Below are positions 1-5,827 of a DNA stretch of 8,298 nt, in pieces. Below the pieces are notes generated by a model. It was not told the DNA's origin. It did no database searches and worked only from the letters and a program-made list of their open reading frames with translations. Each line of letters begins with the position of its first letter. Positions within the stretch are counted from its first letter, which is position 1. A program made the position numbers and the translations under genes. The stretch is from an uncultured Eggerthellaceae bacterium (GTDB taxonomy: Bacteria; Actinomycetota; Coriobacteriia; Coriobacteriales; Eggerthellaceae): NCBI GenBank assembly GCA_910589135.1, contig CAJUSL010000048.1:1-8298 (forward strand). The letters are read 5' to 3'.

Positions 1-686
1 ATGAGCTGGGCCAGCCCCTCGGCGATGGCCGTCTTGCCCACGCCGGGCTCGCCCAGGATGAGCGGGTTGTTCTTCTGGCGGCGCGACAGGATCTGCATGA
101 CGCGCTCGATCTCGGCGGCGCGCCCGATGACCGGGTCGAGGCCGCCGTCCTTGGCCTTCTTGGTGAGGTCCGTGCCGAACTCCTCGAGCATGCTGTTGCG
201 CTGCATGCCCGGCTGCTGGAACCCGGTGCGCCCCGCCATGACGGGAGACTGCCCCACGATGTCGTTCATGGTGGCGCGGATGTCGTCGCCGGAAACGCCC
301 ATGCGCGCGAGCACGTCGATGGCGGTTCCCTCGCCTTCGCGCACGATGCCCAGCAGCAGGTGCTCGGTCGATATGTAGCTCTGCCCCATCTGCATGGCCT
401 CGCGCAGCGAGTTCTCCAGCACGCGCTTCACGCGCGGAGTGAACGAAAGATGGCCCGACACGTCCGCGTCCTCGTCGATGGCGGCGATCTGGCGGATGTT
501 CTGCACCACGTCGTCGTACTTGACGCCCTTGCGCTCCAGCGCCTGGGCGGCAAGCCCCTCTTTTTCGGTGATCAGACCGAGCAGGATGTGCTCGGTGCCC
601 ACGTAGGGCTGGTGCAGCTGACGTGCCTCGTCTTGCGCGAGGACCAGGACCTTCCGGGCCTTGTCGGTGAACTTCTCGAATGACAT
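1..686 (-). CDS. clpC: ClpC-type AAA+ unfoldase, N-terminal part (runs off the window)
   Basis: This is the first 228 residues of a Hsp100/Clp ATPase. ClpC unfolds damaged or tagged proteins and threads them into the ClpP protease in the cytoplasm. The protein opens MSFEKFTDKARKVL and has the two tandem Clp_N repeats, about residues 2-70 (with VGTEHILLGL) and 78-145 (with STEHLLLGIVREGEG). A linker follows, then the start of the first AAA+ module: LDPVIGR, a QKNNPLILGEPGVGKT segment and the Walker A motif GEPGVGKT at residues 212-219. The rest lies outside the window. The ATG at 686 gives the standard family start and has a modest GGAG-like ribosome-binding site close upstream. A CIRCE operator and promoter lie directly upstream, so HrcA heat-shock control is expected. 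ClpB is less likely, because the first residues and the EHILLGL repeats fit ClpC better. Confidence 0.95.
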   Translation of the reverse strand, partial: MSFEKFTDKARKVLVLAQDEARQLHQPYVGTEHILLGLITEKEGLAAQALERKGVKYDDVVQNIRQIAAIDEDADVSGHLSFTPRVKRVLENSLREAMQMGQSYISTEHLLLGIVREGEGTAIDVLARMGVSGDDIRATMNDIVGQSPVMAGRTGFQQPGMQRNSMLEEFGTDLTKKAKDGGLDPVIGRAAEIERVMQILSRRQKNNPLILGEPGVGKTAIAEGLAQL

Positions 687-727
687 GGCTCTCCGATCTT
701 CATATGCTAGCGTTCGTTTTCCGTGCC

Positions 728-757
728 ATTTTAGCACTCATGAAAAGCGAGTGCCAA
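728..757 (-). promoter_or_regulatory. Predicted sigma-A-type promoter of clpC, overlapped by CIRCE
   Basis: On the minus strand there is a -35-like TTGGCA (752-757), an 18-base spacer and a -10-like TAAAAT (728-733). Both fall within or across the CIRCE inverted repeat. Transcription would start about 7 bases further on, giving a short leader of roughly 30-35 bases before clpC. The overlap with the operator supports the assignment. Confidence 0.7.
731..757 (-). promoter_or_regulatory. CIRCE operator (HrcA binding site) of clpC
   Basis: The plus strand reads TTAGCACTC, nine bases, GAGTGCCAA. This matches the CIRCE consensus TTAGCACTC-N9-GAGTGCTAA at 17 of 18 arm positions. CIRCE is the operator of the heat-shock repressor HrcA, classically found at groESL and dnaK operons. 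It ends 44 bases before the clpC start codon and covers the predicted -35 and part of the -10 element, so bound HrcA should block RNA polymerase. The arms and spacing are seen directly; HrcA control is inferred from the consensus. Confidence 0.93.
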
Positions 758-811
758 ACCACGCCGTGCCGCCGACCACACCTTGCACACAAGGCGAAGG
801 GGAATCGAAAG

Positions 812-939
812 GACCCCGGCGAAAGGCTCGGCTTCTCGCGTCGTCGCCTCGAACTAACTTGGAAGGAGCGAAACGCTCCTTCCAAGTGGATTTCTCGGCT
901 CCTTTGGCTATAAGCCGCCTGCGCTCTTTCGCCGGGGTC
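812..939 (-). repeat. Structured repeat element, copy A (candidate structured RNA downstream of mrp)
   Basis: This 128-base element is bounded by a perfect 14-base inverted repeat (812-825 with 926-939). Inside is a second possible pairing (829-834 with 912-917). The centre is a perfect 14-bp hairpin with a 3-base loop (857-870 with 874-887). Two segments, 838-859 and 885-909, are base-for-base identical to copy B at 6491-6512 and 6524-6548. The hairpin and outer arms differ in sequence from copy B but remain complementary within this copy. On the minus strand the core halves GCCGAGAA and TTCGAGGC could pair with two adjacent G-A mismatches in the middle. The element begins 4 bases after the mrp stop codon, so it would sit in the mrp 3' untranslated region. 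No U-tract follows the stems, so a plain terminator is unlikely. RNA function and orientation are inferred. Confidence 0.75.
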
Positions 940-943
940 TTCC

Positions 944-1753
944 CTACGCCTTTTCGATGGCCTCCAGAATGGGGGCCAGCGCGCCGTCGACGTCGTACTT
1001 CTCGACCTCGCCCACGTCCACCAGCTCGGCGAACTTCGGGTCCATCGGCAGCGTGGCCACGGCCTCGATGTCGTAGCGTTTGGCGACTTCGGCGCCCTGC
1101 GGCTCTCCGAAGACGTGGTGCCTCTTGCCGCAGTCGTCGCACTGGAAGTAGGCCATGTTCTCCACCAGGCCGATGACGGGCACGCCCATCGACCCGGCCA
1201 GGTTCACGGCCTTGCCGACGATCATGGCCACGAGGTCTTGCGGGGCCGACACCGTGACGATGCCGTCGATCGGCAGCATCTGGCAGATAGTGAGGAACAC
1301 GTCGGAGGTGCCGGGGGGCATGTCTATCAGCATGACGTCGACCTCGCCCCAGTTGACGTCGCTCCAGAACTGGTTGAGCGCGTTGGTGATGACCGGGCCT
1401 CGCCACGCCACCGGCACGTCCTCCTGCGGAAGCAGCAGGTTCACCGAGATCATCTCGATGCCGGAGGCGGAATGCACCGGATTCATGCCGTCCTCGTCGG
1501 CAAGGGGGCGCGCATGCACGCCGAACGCCTTGGGAATGGAGGGCCCGGTGACGTCGGCGTCCAGGATGGCGACGCTCTTGCCCTGCCTGTTGACCACGGC
1601 GATGACCTTCTTGATGGTGGAACGCGAGTTGGGCTCGAGCTTGGCCGGCGCCTGCGCCTGGGTGCGCGACCCGCATCCCGAGACGCCGCACGACGAGCAG
1701 CTTCCTCCGCAGTCCTCAGGTGCGCCTTCCGGCGCCTTGGTTTCGTCCGTCAT
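944..1753 (-). CDS. mrp: Mrp/NBP35-family iron-sulfur carrier protein lacking its P-loop
   Basis: The 269-residue protein belongs to the Mrp/NBP35/ApbC family, cytosolic P-loop ATPases that carry and deliver iron-sulfur clusters. Visible family features are an N-terminal cysteine cluster (C15, C19, C22, C27) ending in GCGSR, the segment ILDADVTGPSIP (63-74), the Walker B region VDVMLIDMPPGTSD (138-151), SAPQDLVAMIV (169-179), and the C-terminal CDDC pair (C205, C208) that bridges the dimer in relatives. The deviant Walker A motif, normally SGKGGVGKS followed by a helix, is absent. The sequence goes directly from IKKVIAVV (47-54) to NRQGKSVAILDAD, so about 20 residues are missing in frame. Without that loop ATP binding should fail. 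The ATG at 1753 was chosen over an upstream in-frame ATG at 1801 because AAGGAGGG lies 5 bases before it and the longer form would be coded across a terminator. Family confidence is high; activity is doubtful. Confidence 0.9.
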   Translation of the reverse strand: MTDETKAPEGAPEDCGGSCSSCGVSGCGSRTQAQAPAKLEPNSRSTIKKVIAVVNRQGKSVAILDADVTGPSIPKAFGVHARPLADEDGMNPVHSASGIEMISVNLLLPQEDVPVAWRGPVITNALNQFWSDVNWGEVDVMLIDMPPGTSDVFLTICQMLPIDGIVTVSAPQDLVAMIVGKAVNLAGSMGVPVIGLVENMAYFQCDDCGKRHHVFGEPQGAEVAKRYDIEAVATLPMDPKFAELVDVGEVEKYDVDGALAPILEAIEKA

Positions 1754-1758
1754 ATCGT

Positions 1759-1766
1759 CCCTCCTT
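1759..1766 (-). promoter_or_regulatory. Strong ribosome-binding site of mrp that fixes its start
   Basis: AAGGAGGG lies 5 bases before the ATG at 1753 and is nearly the full anti-16S complement. It directly abuts the U-tract of the upstream terminator, leaving no room for a separate promoter between the two. Confidence 0.85.
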
Positions 1767-1796
1767 AAAAAAGAGGCGACCGCTGAGGGCCGCCTC
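1767..1796 (-). terminator. Intrinsic terminator between the small unknown gene and mrp
   Basis: On the minus strand, GAGGCGGCC pairs with GGTCGCCTC (1788-1796 with 1773-1781) around a 6-base loop, with one G-U pair, and is followed by six U residues (1772-1767). It begins 23 bases after the stop codon of the gene ending at 1820, and its U-tract touches the mrp ribosome-binding site. The plus strand has no T-tract on the other side, so it acts only in the minus direction. It may end the upstream transcript fully or act as a partial terminator that sets mrp read-through. Confidence 0.85.
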
Positions 1797-1819
1797 GCCA
1801 TGGCATGCTGTTGCGTTCG

Positions 1820-2113
1820 CTACTTGACCGAAGCGTAGAAATCGGCTTCCTCGAACAGGTCCTTGACCGACTTGCCCTCGCGGAACGGAAGCTCGAGGAA
1901 CTCGGAAATGGTGGGCACGAGCGGGCTGCAGTCGACGTAGTGGCCCTTCTCGTTCTTCTGCGTGGTGTCCTGCACCCTCCAGTAGCGGTCGTTCACGTCG
2001 GTGAGATAGTACAGATCGCCGTCGACGTCCATGTACACCGAGTGATTGGTGTGCAGGTACGTCGGCAGGTCTTCGTAGGTGATCTCGAGTACCTCGTCGG
2101 CTTTCATTCCCAT
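1820..2113 (-). CDS. Small conserved-looking protein of unknown function, 97 residues
   Basis: I do not recognise this protein. It is 97 residues long, starting MGMKADEVLEITYEDL, acidic and rich in Tyr/Asp (YMDVDGDLYYLTDVNDRYWRVQ, given here as separate parts YMDVDGDLYY and LTDVNDRYWRVQ). It has no membrane segment or signal peptide and a single cysteine (C62), so it is probably a soluble cytosolic protein. The alternating hydrophobic pattern of the middle part suggests beta strands. The ATG at 2113 was chosen because AGGAG lies 7 bases upstream; the ATG at 2107 is two codons later and has worse spacing, and an in-frame ATG at 2158 has no clear site. A strong terminator follows the stop, and mrp lies next in the same direction. 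Codon use resembles that of its neighbours. No clear promoter was found in the 113 bases to thrE; a TATCAT at about 2148-2153 lacks a good -35. Confidence 0.8.
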   Translation of the reverse strand: MGMKADEVLEITYEDLPTYLHTNHSVYMDVDGDLYYLTDVNDRYWRVQDTTQKNEKGHYVDCSPLVPTISEFLELPFREGKSVKDLFEEADFYASVK

Positions 2114-2226
2114 GTGAGGGCTCCTATCTTTCGCGAACAGATGCTTACATGATAGCAAGAACGCAACGCCCGTGACCCATCAATCGACAGGTTTTTGAAG
2201 CCCTGGCGCGGCGCCCGAAAAAAGCC

Positions 2227-3519
2227 TCACGACCTGCGCCTTGCGCGAAAGATGTCCCAGGTCTGCACGCACGCGGCGATCAGGCAGATGCCCACCGCGA
2301 TGCCTCCGGCGTACAGCAGCGTCATGACCGCGAAAGACGCGCACGCGCCGCCGTCGCCGGCCACCGCGTTGAACATCGTGTAGTACAGCCCACGGCCCGG
2401 CACCAAGGGGATCACGGACACGATGAAGAAGACGGCGTTGGGCACGCGCAGCATGCGCGCAAGCGCCTCGGAATACACGGCCGCGAAGGTGGAGGCCACA
2501 AGGCACGGCACGAAGATGCCGCCCAGGCACGCCGCAAGGACGTCGAAGGCGGACCAGGTGAGGAAGCCTCCCAGCGTCGCCGCCGGCACGTGCCGGGGCC
2601 GCACGTCGAAGAACAGCGCGAACCCGAGCGACGCCACGGCGGCGATGAGCGCCTTCTGCCACGGCAGCCAATCCGCCGCGGCCGGCTGCGCGGCGAAGTC
2701 GAAGCCTGCGGCTCCCGCCACCCATAGCGCCGCCATGAACCCGAGCGCGAGCGCCGTCGCCCACAGCAGGCTCTCCACGAAGCGCATGACGCCGGAAATG
2801 GTGTCTCCCGACAGCATGTCGCGCGTCGCGTTCGTCATGGCAAGCCCCGGGATCAGCAGCATGATGACGCCGATGATGACCATGTCGACGTTGACCAGCT
2901 GCGTGGCGCCGGCGACCGTCGCGATGGCGATGCCGACCAAAAGCGACGTGCCGAAGTTGAACACGAGCGTGTTCGGGGCGAACGCCTTCAGATGTCGGAT
3001 GGCGGCGCACACCAGAAGCGCGAACAAGGCCGCCGCCACGCCGTCGGCCCAGGTTCCCCCGAAGAACATGGCGAAGCCTCCCGACGACAGGGCGCCTCCC
3101 AGATAGAACGACCATCCCGCAGGCCGCATGGCCCGGATGGCATTGAACCGCTGCGCCAGCTCGTCGGCGGACAAGGGGCAGGCAAGGCAGTCACGGCAAA
3201 GCGCGTTAAGGCGCTCGAGCCGGTAGAAGTCGGTTCCGCCCTCCCCTTCCACCCGGCGCGAGAAGGTGAGTTCCCGATTGCCGGGGTACGTGACGGTGAC
3301 GAGAATCGCGGCCGTTATCACGAGCGCGTTCATGCGGACGGCCCCGTATGCGCGCCCCAGCCTGATAAGCAGCTGCTCGACGGTGTGCACGTCGGCGCCG
3401 CACTTGATCATGGCCTCGCCAATGTCGAGCAGCAGGGGGAATATGGCAGCAGCGCTGCGCCCTTCGACGGCGCCGCCCGCTTCAGGCGAGGAAGGCTCGC
3501 GACGGGCAGCGGCGGGCAT
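2227..3519 (-). CDS. ThrE-type threonine/serine exporter, fused two-domain form
   Basis: The 430-residue integral membrane protein matches the ThrE (DUF1212 plus DUF3815) family. Corynebacterium glutamicum ThrE exports threonine and serine using the proton motive force; in E. coli-type YjjP/YjjB the two halves are separate proteins. The N-terminal soluble part (about 25-130) has the family segment LLDIGEAMIKCGADVHTVEQLL and a beta region through TFSRRVEGEGGTDFY; these are split as LLDIGEAMIKCGAD and VHTVEQLL. About ten hydrophobic segments follow from residue 136. Diagnostic loops are LIPGLAMTNATRDMLSGD (222-239) in the first half and PLVPGRGLYYTM (371-382) in the second. Length and both domains look complete. 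The ATG at 3519 lies 3 bases after the stop of the upstream membrane-protein gene and lacks a good ribosome-binding site, so translation is probably coupled to that gene. Substrate specificity is inferred from the family only. Confidence 0.88.
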   Translation of the reverse strand: MPAAARREPSSPEAGGAVEGRSAAAIFPLLLDIGEAMIKCGADVHTVEQLLIRLGRAYGAVRMNALVITAAILVTVTYPGNRELTFSRRVEGEGGTDFYRLERLNALCRDCLACPLSADELAQRFNAIRAMRPAGWSFYLGGALSSGGFAMFFGGTWADGVAAALFALLVCAAIRHLKAFAPNTLVFNFGTSLLVGIAIATVAGATQLVNVDMVIIGVIMLLIPGLAMTNATRDMLSGDTISGVMRFVESLLWATALALGFMAALWVAGAAGFDFAAQPAAADWLPWQKALIAAVASLGFALFFDVRPRHVPAATLGGFLTWSAFDVLAACLGGIFVPCLVASTFAAVYSEALARMLRVPNAVFFIVSVIPLVPGRGLYYTMFNAVAGDGGACASFAVMTLLYAGGIAVGICLIAACVQTWDIFRARRRS

Positions 3520-3522
3520 GGG

Positions 3523-4488
3523 CTAGTTGTCGGAAGGCCGGTCGGCGGCCTCTTCGATGGAGACGACGGCACCGTCCTCGATGACGGGGACGACCTCCGC
3601 GTCGGCATCGCCCGCAGAAGCGGGCTCCGCGGCGGAATCGACGACAGCGGGTTCTGCAGGGACGGGCTCGGCAACGACCACGGCTTCCTGCACCACGTCG
3701 GCCGCAGGCGCACAGGAAGCCGCCGGCAAGGGCCGAGCCTCGGCGGGAGCCGCGGGCTGCGTCGCCATCGGCTGCTGCGCAACAGGCTGGGCTACGGGCT
3801 GCGTTGCCATCGGCTGCTGCGCAACGGGCTGGGCTACGGGCTGCGTTGCCATCGGCTGAGCGGCCTGCATCGTCTGCGCCGGCTGGACGGGCATCGGCGC
3901 AACCGGCTGCCCCGCCGCCTGCGCCGCTCCATAGGCGGCAGGGGCGGCGCCCGCGTAATACATACCGGCCTTGTACAGCTTCTTGTCGCTGTTGGCGAAC
4001 ACGGCGATGATGATGAACAGGACCGCCTGGATGATGCCCGTGCACAGGAACCCGACGACGGCTCCGCCGATGCTCCAGCCGAACACGAGGCCGAGCTTCT
4101 CGGGCTTGTCGTAGTTGCGCAAGACCATGATGCCGGCGACCAGCACGACGGCCTCGCCGAGTATCATGAAGCCCAGCATGATGTTGAGAATGGTGACCGC
4201 GAGCTGGTACGAATAGTAGTCGTCGTAGAAGTCGCCGTAGTACGACGCCTGGCTGAAGTCGCCGAACCCGCCGGAGGCGGCCGCCAGCATGCCCTCAAGG
4301 CCGGTCTGCTGGTAGCTGCTGTAGAAGTCGTAGTAGTCGTAATACGAGTCGGTCATGGACTCCAGCAAAAGCGGCCCCAAAGCGGACATCACGGCCATGC
4401 CTATCAGGCACAGCAGGATGACCGCGCCCGAGAGCGCGACGCATGCGATGCTCATTCCCTTGATTGCCTTCGCGTGGTTCCTCTGCAT
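3523..4488 (-). CDS. Three-helix membrane protein with Tyr/Asp-rich loop and Pro/Gln/Ala repeat tail
   Basis: I do not recognise the family. The 321-residue protein has a short basic N-terminus and three predicted membrane helices at about 12-38, 96-124 and 132-164. Between the first two is a roughly 50-residue loop rich in Tyr, Asp and Phe (48-95, for example DSYYDYYDFYSSYQQ and YYGDFYDDYYSYQ). By the positive-inside rule this loop is probably outside. From about 170 the protein is low-complexity. A Pro/Gln/Ala/Val tail contains tandem 14-residue units of the type QPMATQPVAQPVAQ, and an acidic Ala/Val/Glu-rich end (265-321) follows. The start at 4488 has AGGGGG 6 bases upstream; an in-frame ATG at 4506 has a weaker site. 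thrE follows after 3 bases, so the two are probably co-transcribed. A role in helping or anchoring the exporter is only a guess. Confidence 0.8.
   Translation of the reverse strand: MQRNHAKAIKGMSIACVALSGAVILLCLIGMAVMSALGPLLLESMTDSYYDYYDFYSSYQQTGLEGMLAAASGGFGDFSQASYYGDFYDDYYSYQLAVTILNIMLGFMILGEAVVLVAGIMVLRNYDKPEKLGLVFGWSIGGAVVGFLCTGIIQAVLFIIIAVFANSDKKLYKAGMYYAGAAPAAYGAAQAAGQPVAPMPVQPAQTMQAAQPMATQPVAQPVAQQPMATQPVAQPVAQQPMATQPAAPAEARPLPAASCAPAADVVQEAVVVAEPVPAEPAVVDSAAEPASAGDADAEVVPVIEDGAVVSIEEAADRPSDN
3754..3858 (-). repeat. 42-bp in-frame tandem repeat coding QPMATQPVAQPVAQ units
   Basis: About two and a half copies of a 42-base unit lie inside the membrane-protein gene; marker sequence gccatcgg recurs at 3764, 3806 and 3848. 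Copies differ at only a few bases, for example gtc/gtt before the marker and aac-a/aac-g. The period is a multiple of three, so copy-number change would only alter the length of the Pro/Gln/Ala tail. Confidence 0.9.
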
Positions 4489-4494
4489 GTGAAA

Positions 4495-4500
4495 CCCCCT
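4495..4500 (-). promoter_or_regulatory. Ribosome-binding site deciding the start of the three-helix protein
   Basis: AGGGGG lies 6 bases before the ATG at 4488. The alternative ATG at 4506 has only GAGG about 10 bases away, so the shorter form, which begins MQRNHAKAIKG, is preferred. Confidence 0.6.
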
Positions 4501-4609
4501 GATCATGCCCGCTTGTCCTCGGGCCCGTTTCCTCCATTGTAAACGCTGCGCCCCGCTCCTGCGCCTTTTCGCGCAGATATTTGCCGAAACGCGCTGGCCG
4601 GCCCGGGCG

Positions 4610-5827
4610 TCAGACCTCGATCCAATACACAGCCCCTGCGCCGTACAGCTTCCCGAACAGGTACTTGTTGGACGCGGACTCGTTGCTGAGGAAGAGCCTG
4701 CCGTCGAACTGGTCGATTCCTTCCATCATGGGCGGGGCCTCGACGGTGCGCAGAAGCCCCTCGCCCGCGCAGAAGTAGAGCTCGACCTCCTCGCCGGCGA
4801 CGTCGTAGGCTCCCTGCTGCGGAAGGATGCCTGCGTCGTAGACGTACAACACCGAGGGCGAGAAGCCCCACGACGTCGAGAACACCATGCGCCCGTCGGG
4901 GGCGAGCGCGACGCCTTGCACCTTGTCGGGTATCGAGTAGACGGCCGCGGGCACGTCCGCGAAGCCGCCCTCCGCGGAACCGTCGCGCGGATAGGCATAC
5001 ATGACGGCATGGTTCTCGGTGCCGTCGGGTGCCGTGAGATGCATCTCCTCGGGCGTGTCGTAGGGACCCGGAAGATAGAAGACGCCCGTGTAGAGCACGT
5101 CGTCCTGAACGTTGAGGAAGGCGGGGTCGAACCCGACGTCCACCTTCGAGCACGCCTTGACGACGTCGCCGTCGGAAGCGGCAGCCACCTCGTCGGCGGA
5201 CAGGACCAAAAACCCTCCCTCGGTGGTGAGGTAGACGTTGCCGTACGCGCTGGTGATGCCGCTGCCATGTCCGTCGTAGGTGCCGCCGTCGGGGTCTTCG
5301 ACTTGGATGCGCTCAACGTTGCCGGCCGCGTCGCGCTTCCACACCGGAGACGGCTTGCCGTCGCCTTCGTAGCCGCTGAAGAGCCACTGGTCGGAGCCTT
5401 CGAGGTAGTCCAGGTCCTGCGGGATGAAGCCGGAGCCGATGCCCGGCGTGTCGAACGAGGCTGTCGCCTCGCCGTAGAAGGCGGCATACGCGATGCGCAT
5501 GTAGGCGACGAAGCCGATGACCACCAACATGACCAGGGCGATCAGGGCCGCGAGGATGCCGCCGAGCACCTTCTTGAGCGCAGGACGCGCACCCTTTCCG
5601 CACGCCTTTTCGGGAGAGCCGCCCGCATCCTCGGGTGCGTCGTCTGCGCGGGCGTGGCTGGGGCCTGCGGAAGAGGCCCCGGAGGCGTCCTGGCCGCCGG
5701 GAGAATCCGTGCCGCCGGCGGCCATGACGAATGCGGTATCCGCAACCGGGGCGACGCCCTCACTGGCAGAGGCGCCCGCCCCGGCTTCATGCCCTGCTGA
5801 TCTAGGCGTTTCCGAACTCGCCCGCAT
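4610..5827 (-). CDS. Membrane-anchored extracytoplasmic protein, possibly beta-propeller-like
   Basis: I do not recognise a named family. The 405-residue protein has a disordered Ala/Gly/Ser/Pro-rich cytoplasmic N-terminus (1-80), a short basic patch (about 76-86), one membrane helix (about 87-110) and a roughly 295-residue outer domain. The outer domain has repeating strand-rich units with Gly/Asp turns, for example GSGFIPQDLDYLEGSDQWLFSGY (split as GSGFIPQDLDY and LEGSDQWLFSGY), YDGHGSGITSAYGNVYLTT, VQGVALAPDGRMVFSTSWG and IDQFDGRLFLSNES. These resemble blades of quinoprotein/TolB-like propellers. The domain has two cysteines (about C226, C353). The ATG at 5827 overlaps the end of the MsrA-like gene by 26 bases and has GGAG close upstream. 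An ATG at 5725 would keep the helix and domain but has no ribosome-binding site. The overlap suggests coupled expression with the MsrA-like gene. Function is unknown; sensing or binding at the cell surface is a guess. Confidence 0.8.
   Translation of the reverse strand: MRASSETPRSAGHEAGAGASASEGVAPVADTAFVMAAGGTDSPGGQDASGASSAGPSHARADDAPEDAGGSPEKACGKGARPALKKVLGGILAALIALVMLVVIGFVAYMRIAYAAFYGEATASFDTPGIGSGFIPQDLDYLEGSDQWLFSGYEGDGKPSPVWKRDAAGNVERIQVEDPDGGTYDGHGSGITSAYGNVYLTTEGGFLVLSADEVAAASDGDVVKACSKVDVGFDPAFLNVQDDVLYTGVFYLPGPYDTPEEMHLTAPDGTENHAVMYAYPRDGSAEGGFADVPAAVYSIPDKVQGVALAPDGRMVFSTSWGFSPSVLYVYDAGILPQQGAYDVAGEEVELYFCAGEGLLRTVEAPPMMEGIDQFDGRLFLSNESASNKYLFGKLYGAGAVYWIEV

Noticed and set aside
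812..939. Insertion-sequence remnant or MITE bounded by terminal inverted repeats
   Set aside because: The outer arms differ in sequence between the two copies and no target-site duplication is evident, which is not expected for a mobile element family.
738..1691. Minus-strand open frame running through mrp, copy A and the CIRCE site
   Set aside because: It is out of frame with the recognisable Mrp motifs, is Arg-rich, and would code across a regulatory site and a hairpin element.
1754..1801. Longer N-terminus of Mrp from the ATG at 1801
   Set aside because: The extra 16 residues would be coded by the terminator hairpin and U-tract, and the ATG at 1753 has a near-perfect ribosome-binding site.
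3754..3858. CRISPR-like spaced repeats
   Set aside because: The 42-base units are directly tandem without unique spacers, lie in frame inside a gene and code a Pro/Gln/Ala repeat.
2992..4542. Long plus-strand open frame (516 codons) opposite the thrE and membrane-protein genes
   Set aside because: It is antisense to two well-supported genes, has Gly/His/Arg-rich low-complexity sequence typical of a GC-rich shadow frame, and shows no family motif or ribosome-binding site.
4505..5800. Plus-strand open frame of 431 codons opposite the propeller-like gene
   Set aside because: Antisense shadow: it is composed of Val/Glu/Arg/Gly runs without recognisable domains, while the minus frame has a membrane helix and ordered strand-like repeats.
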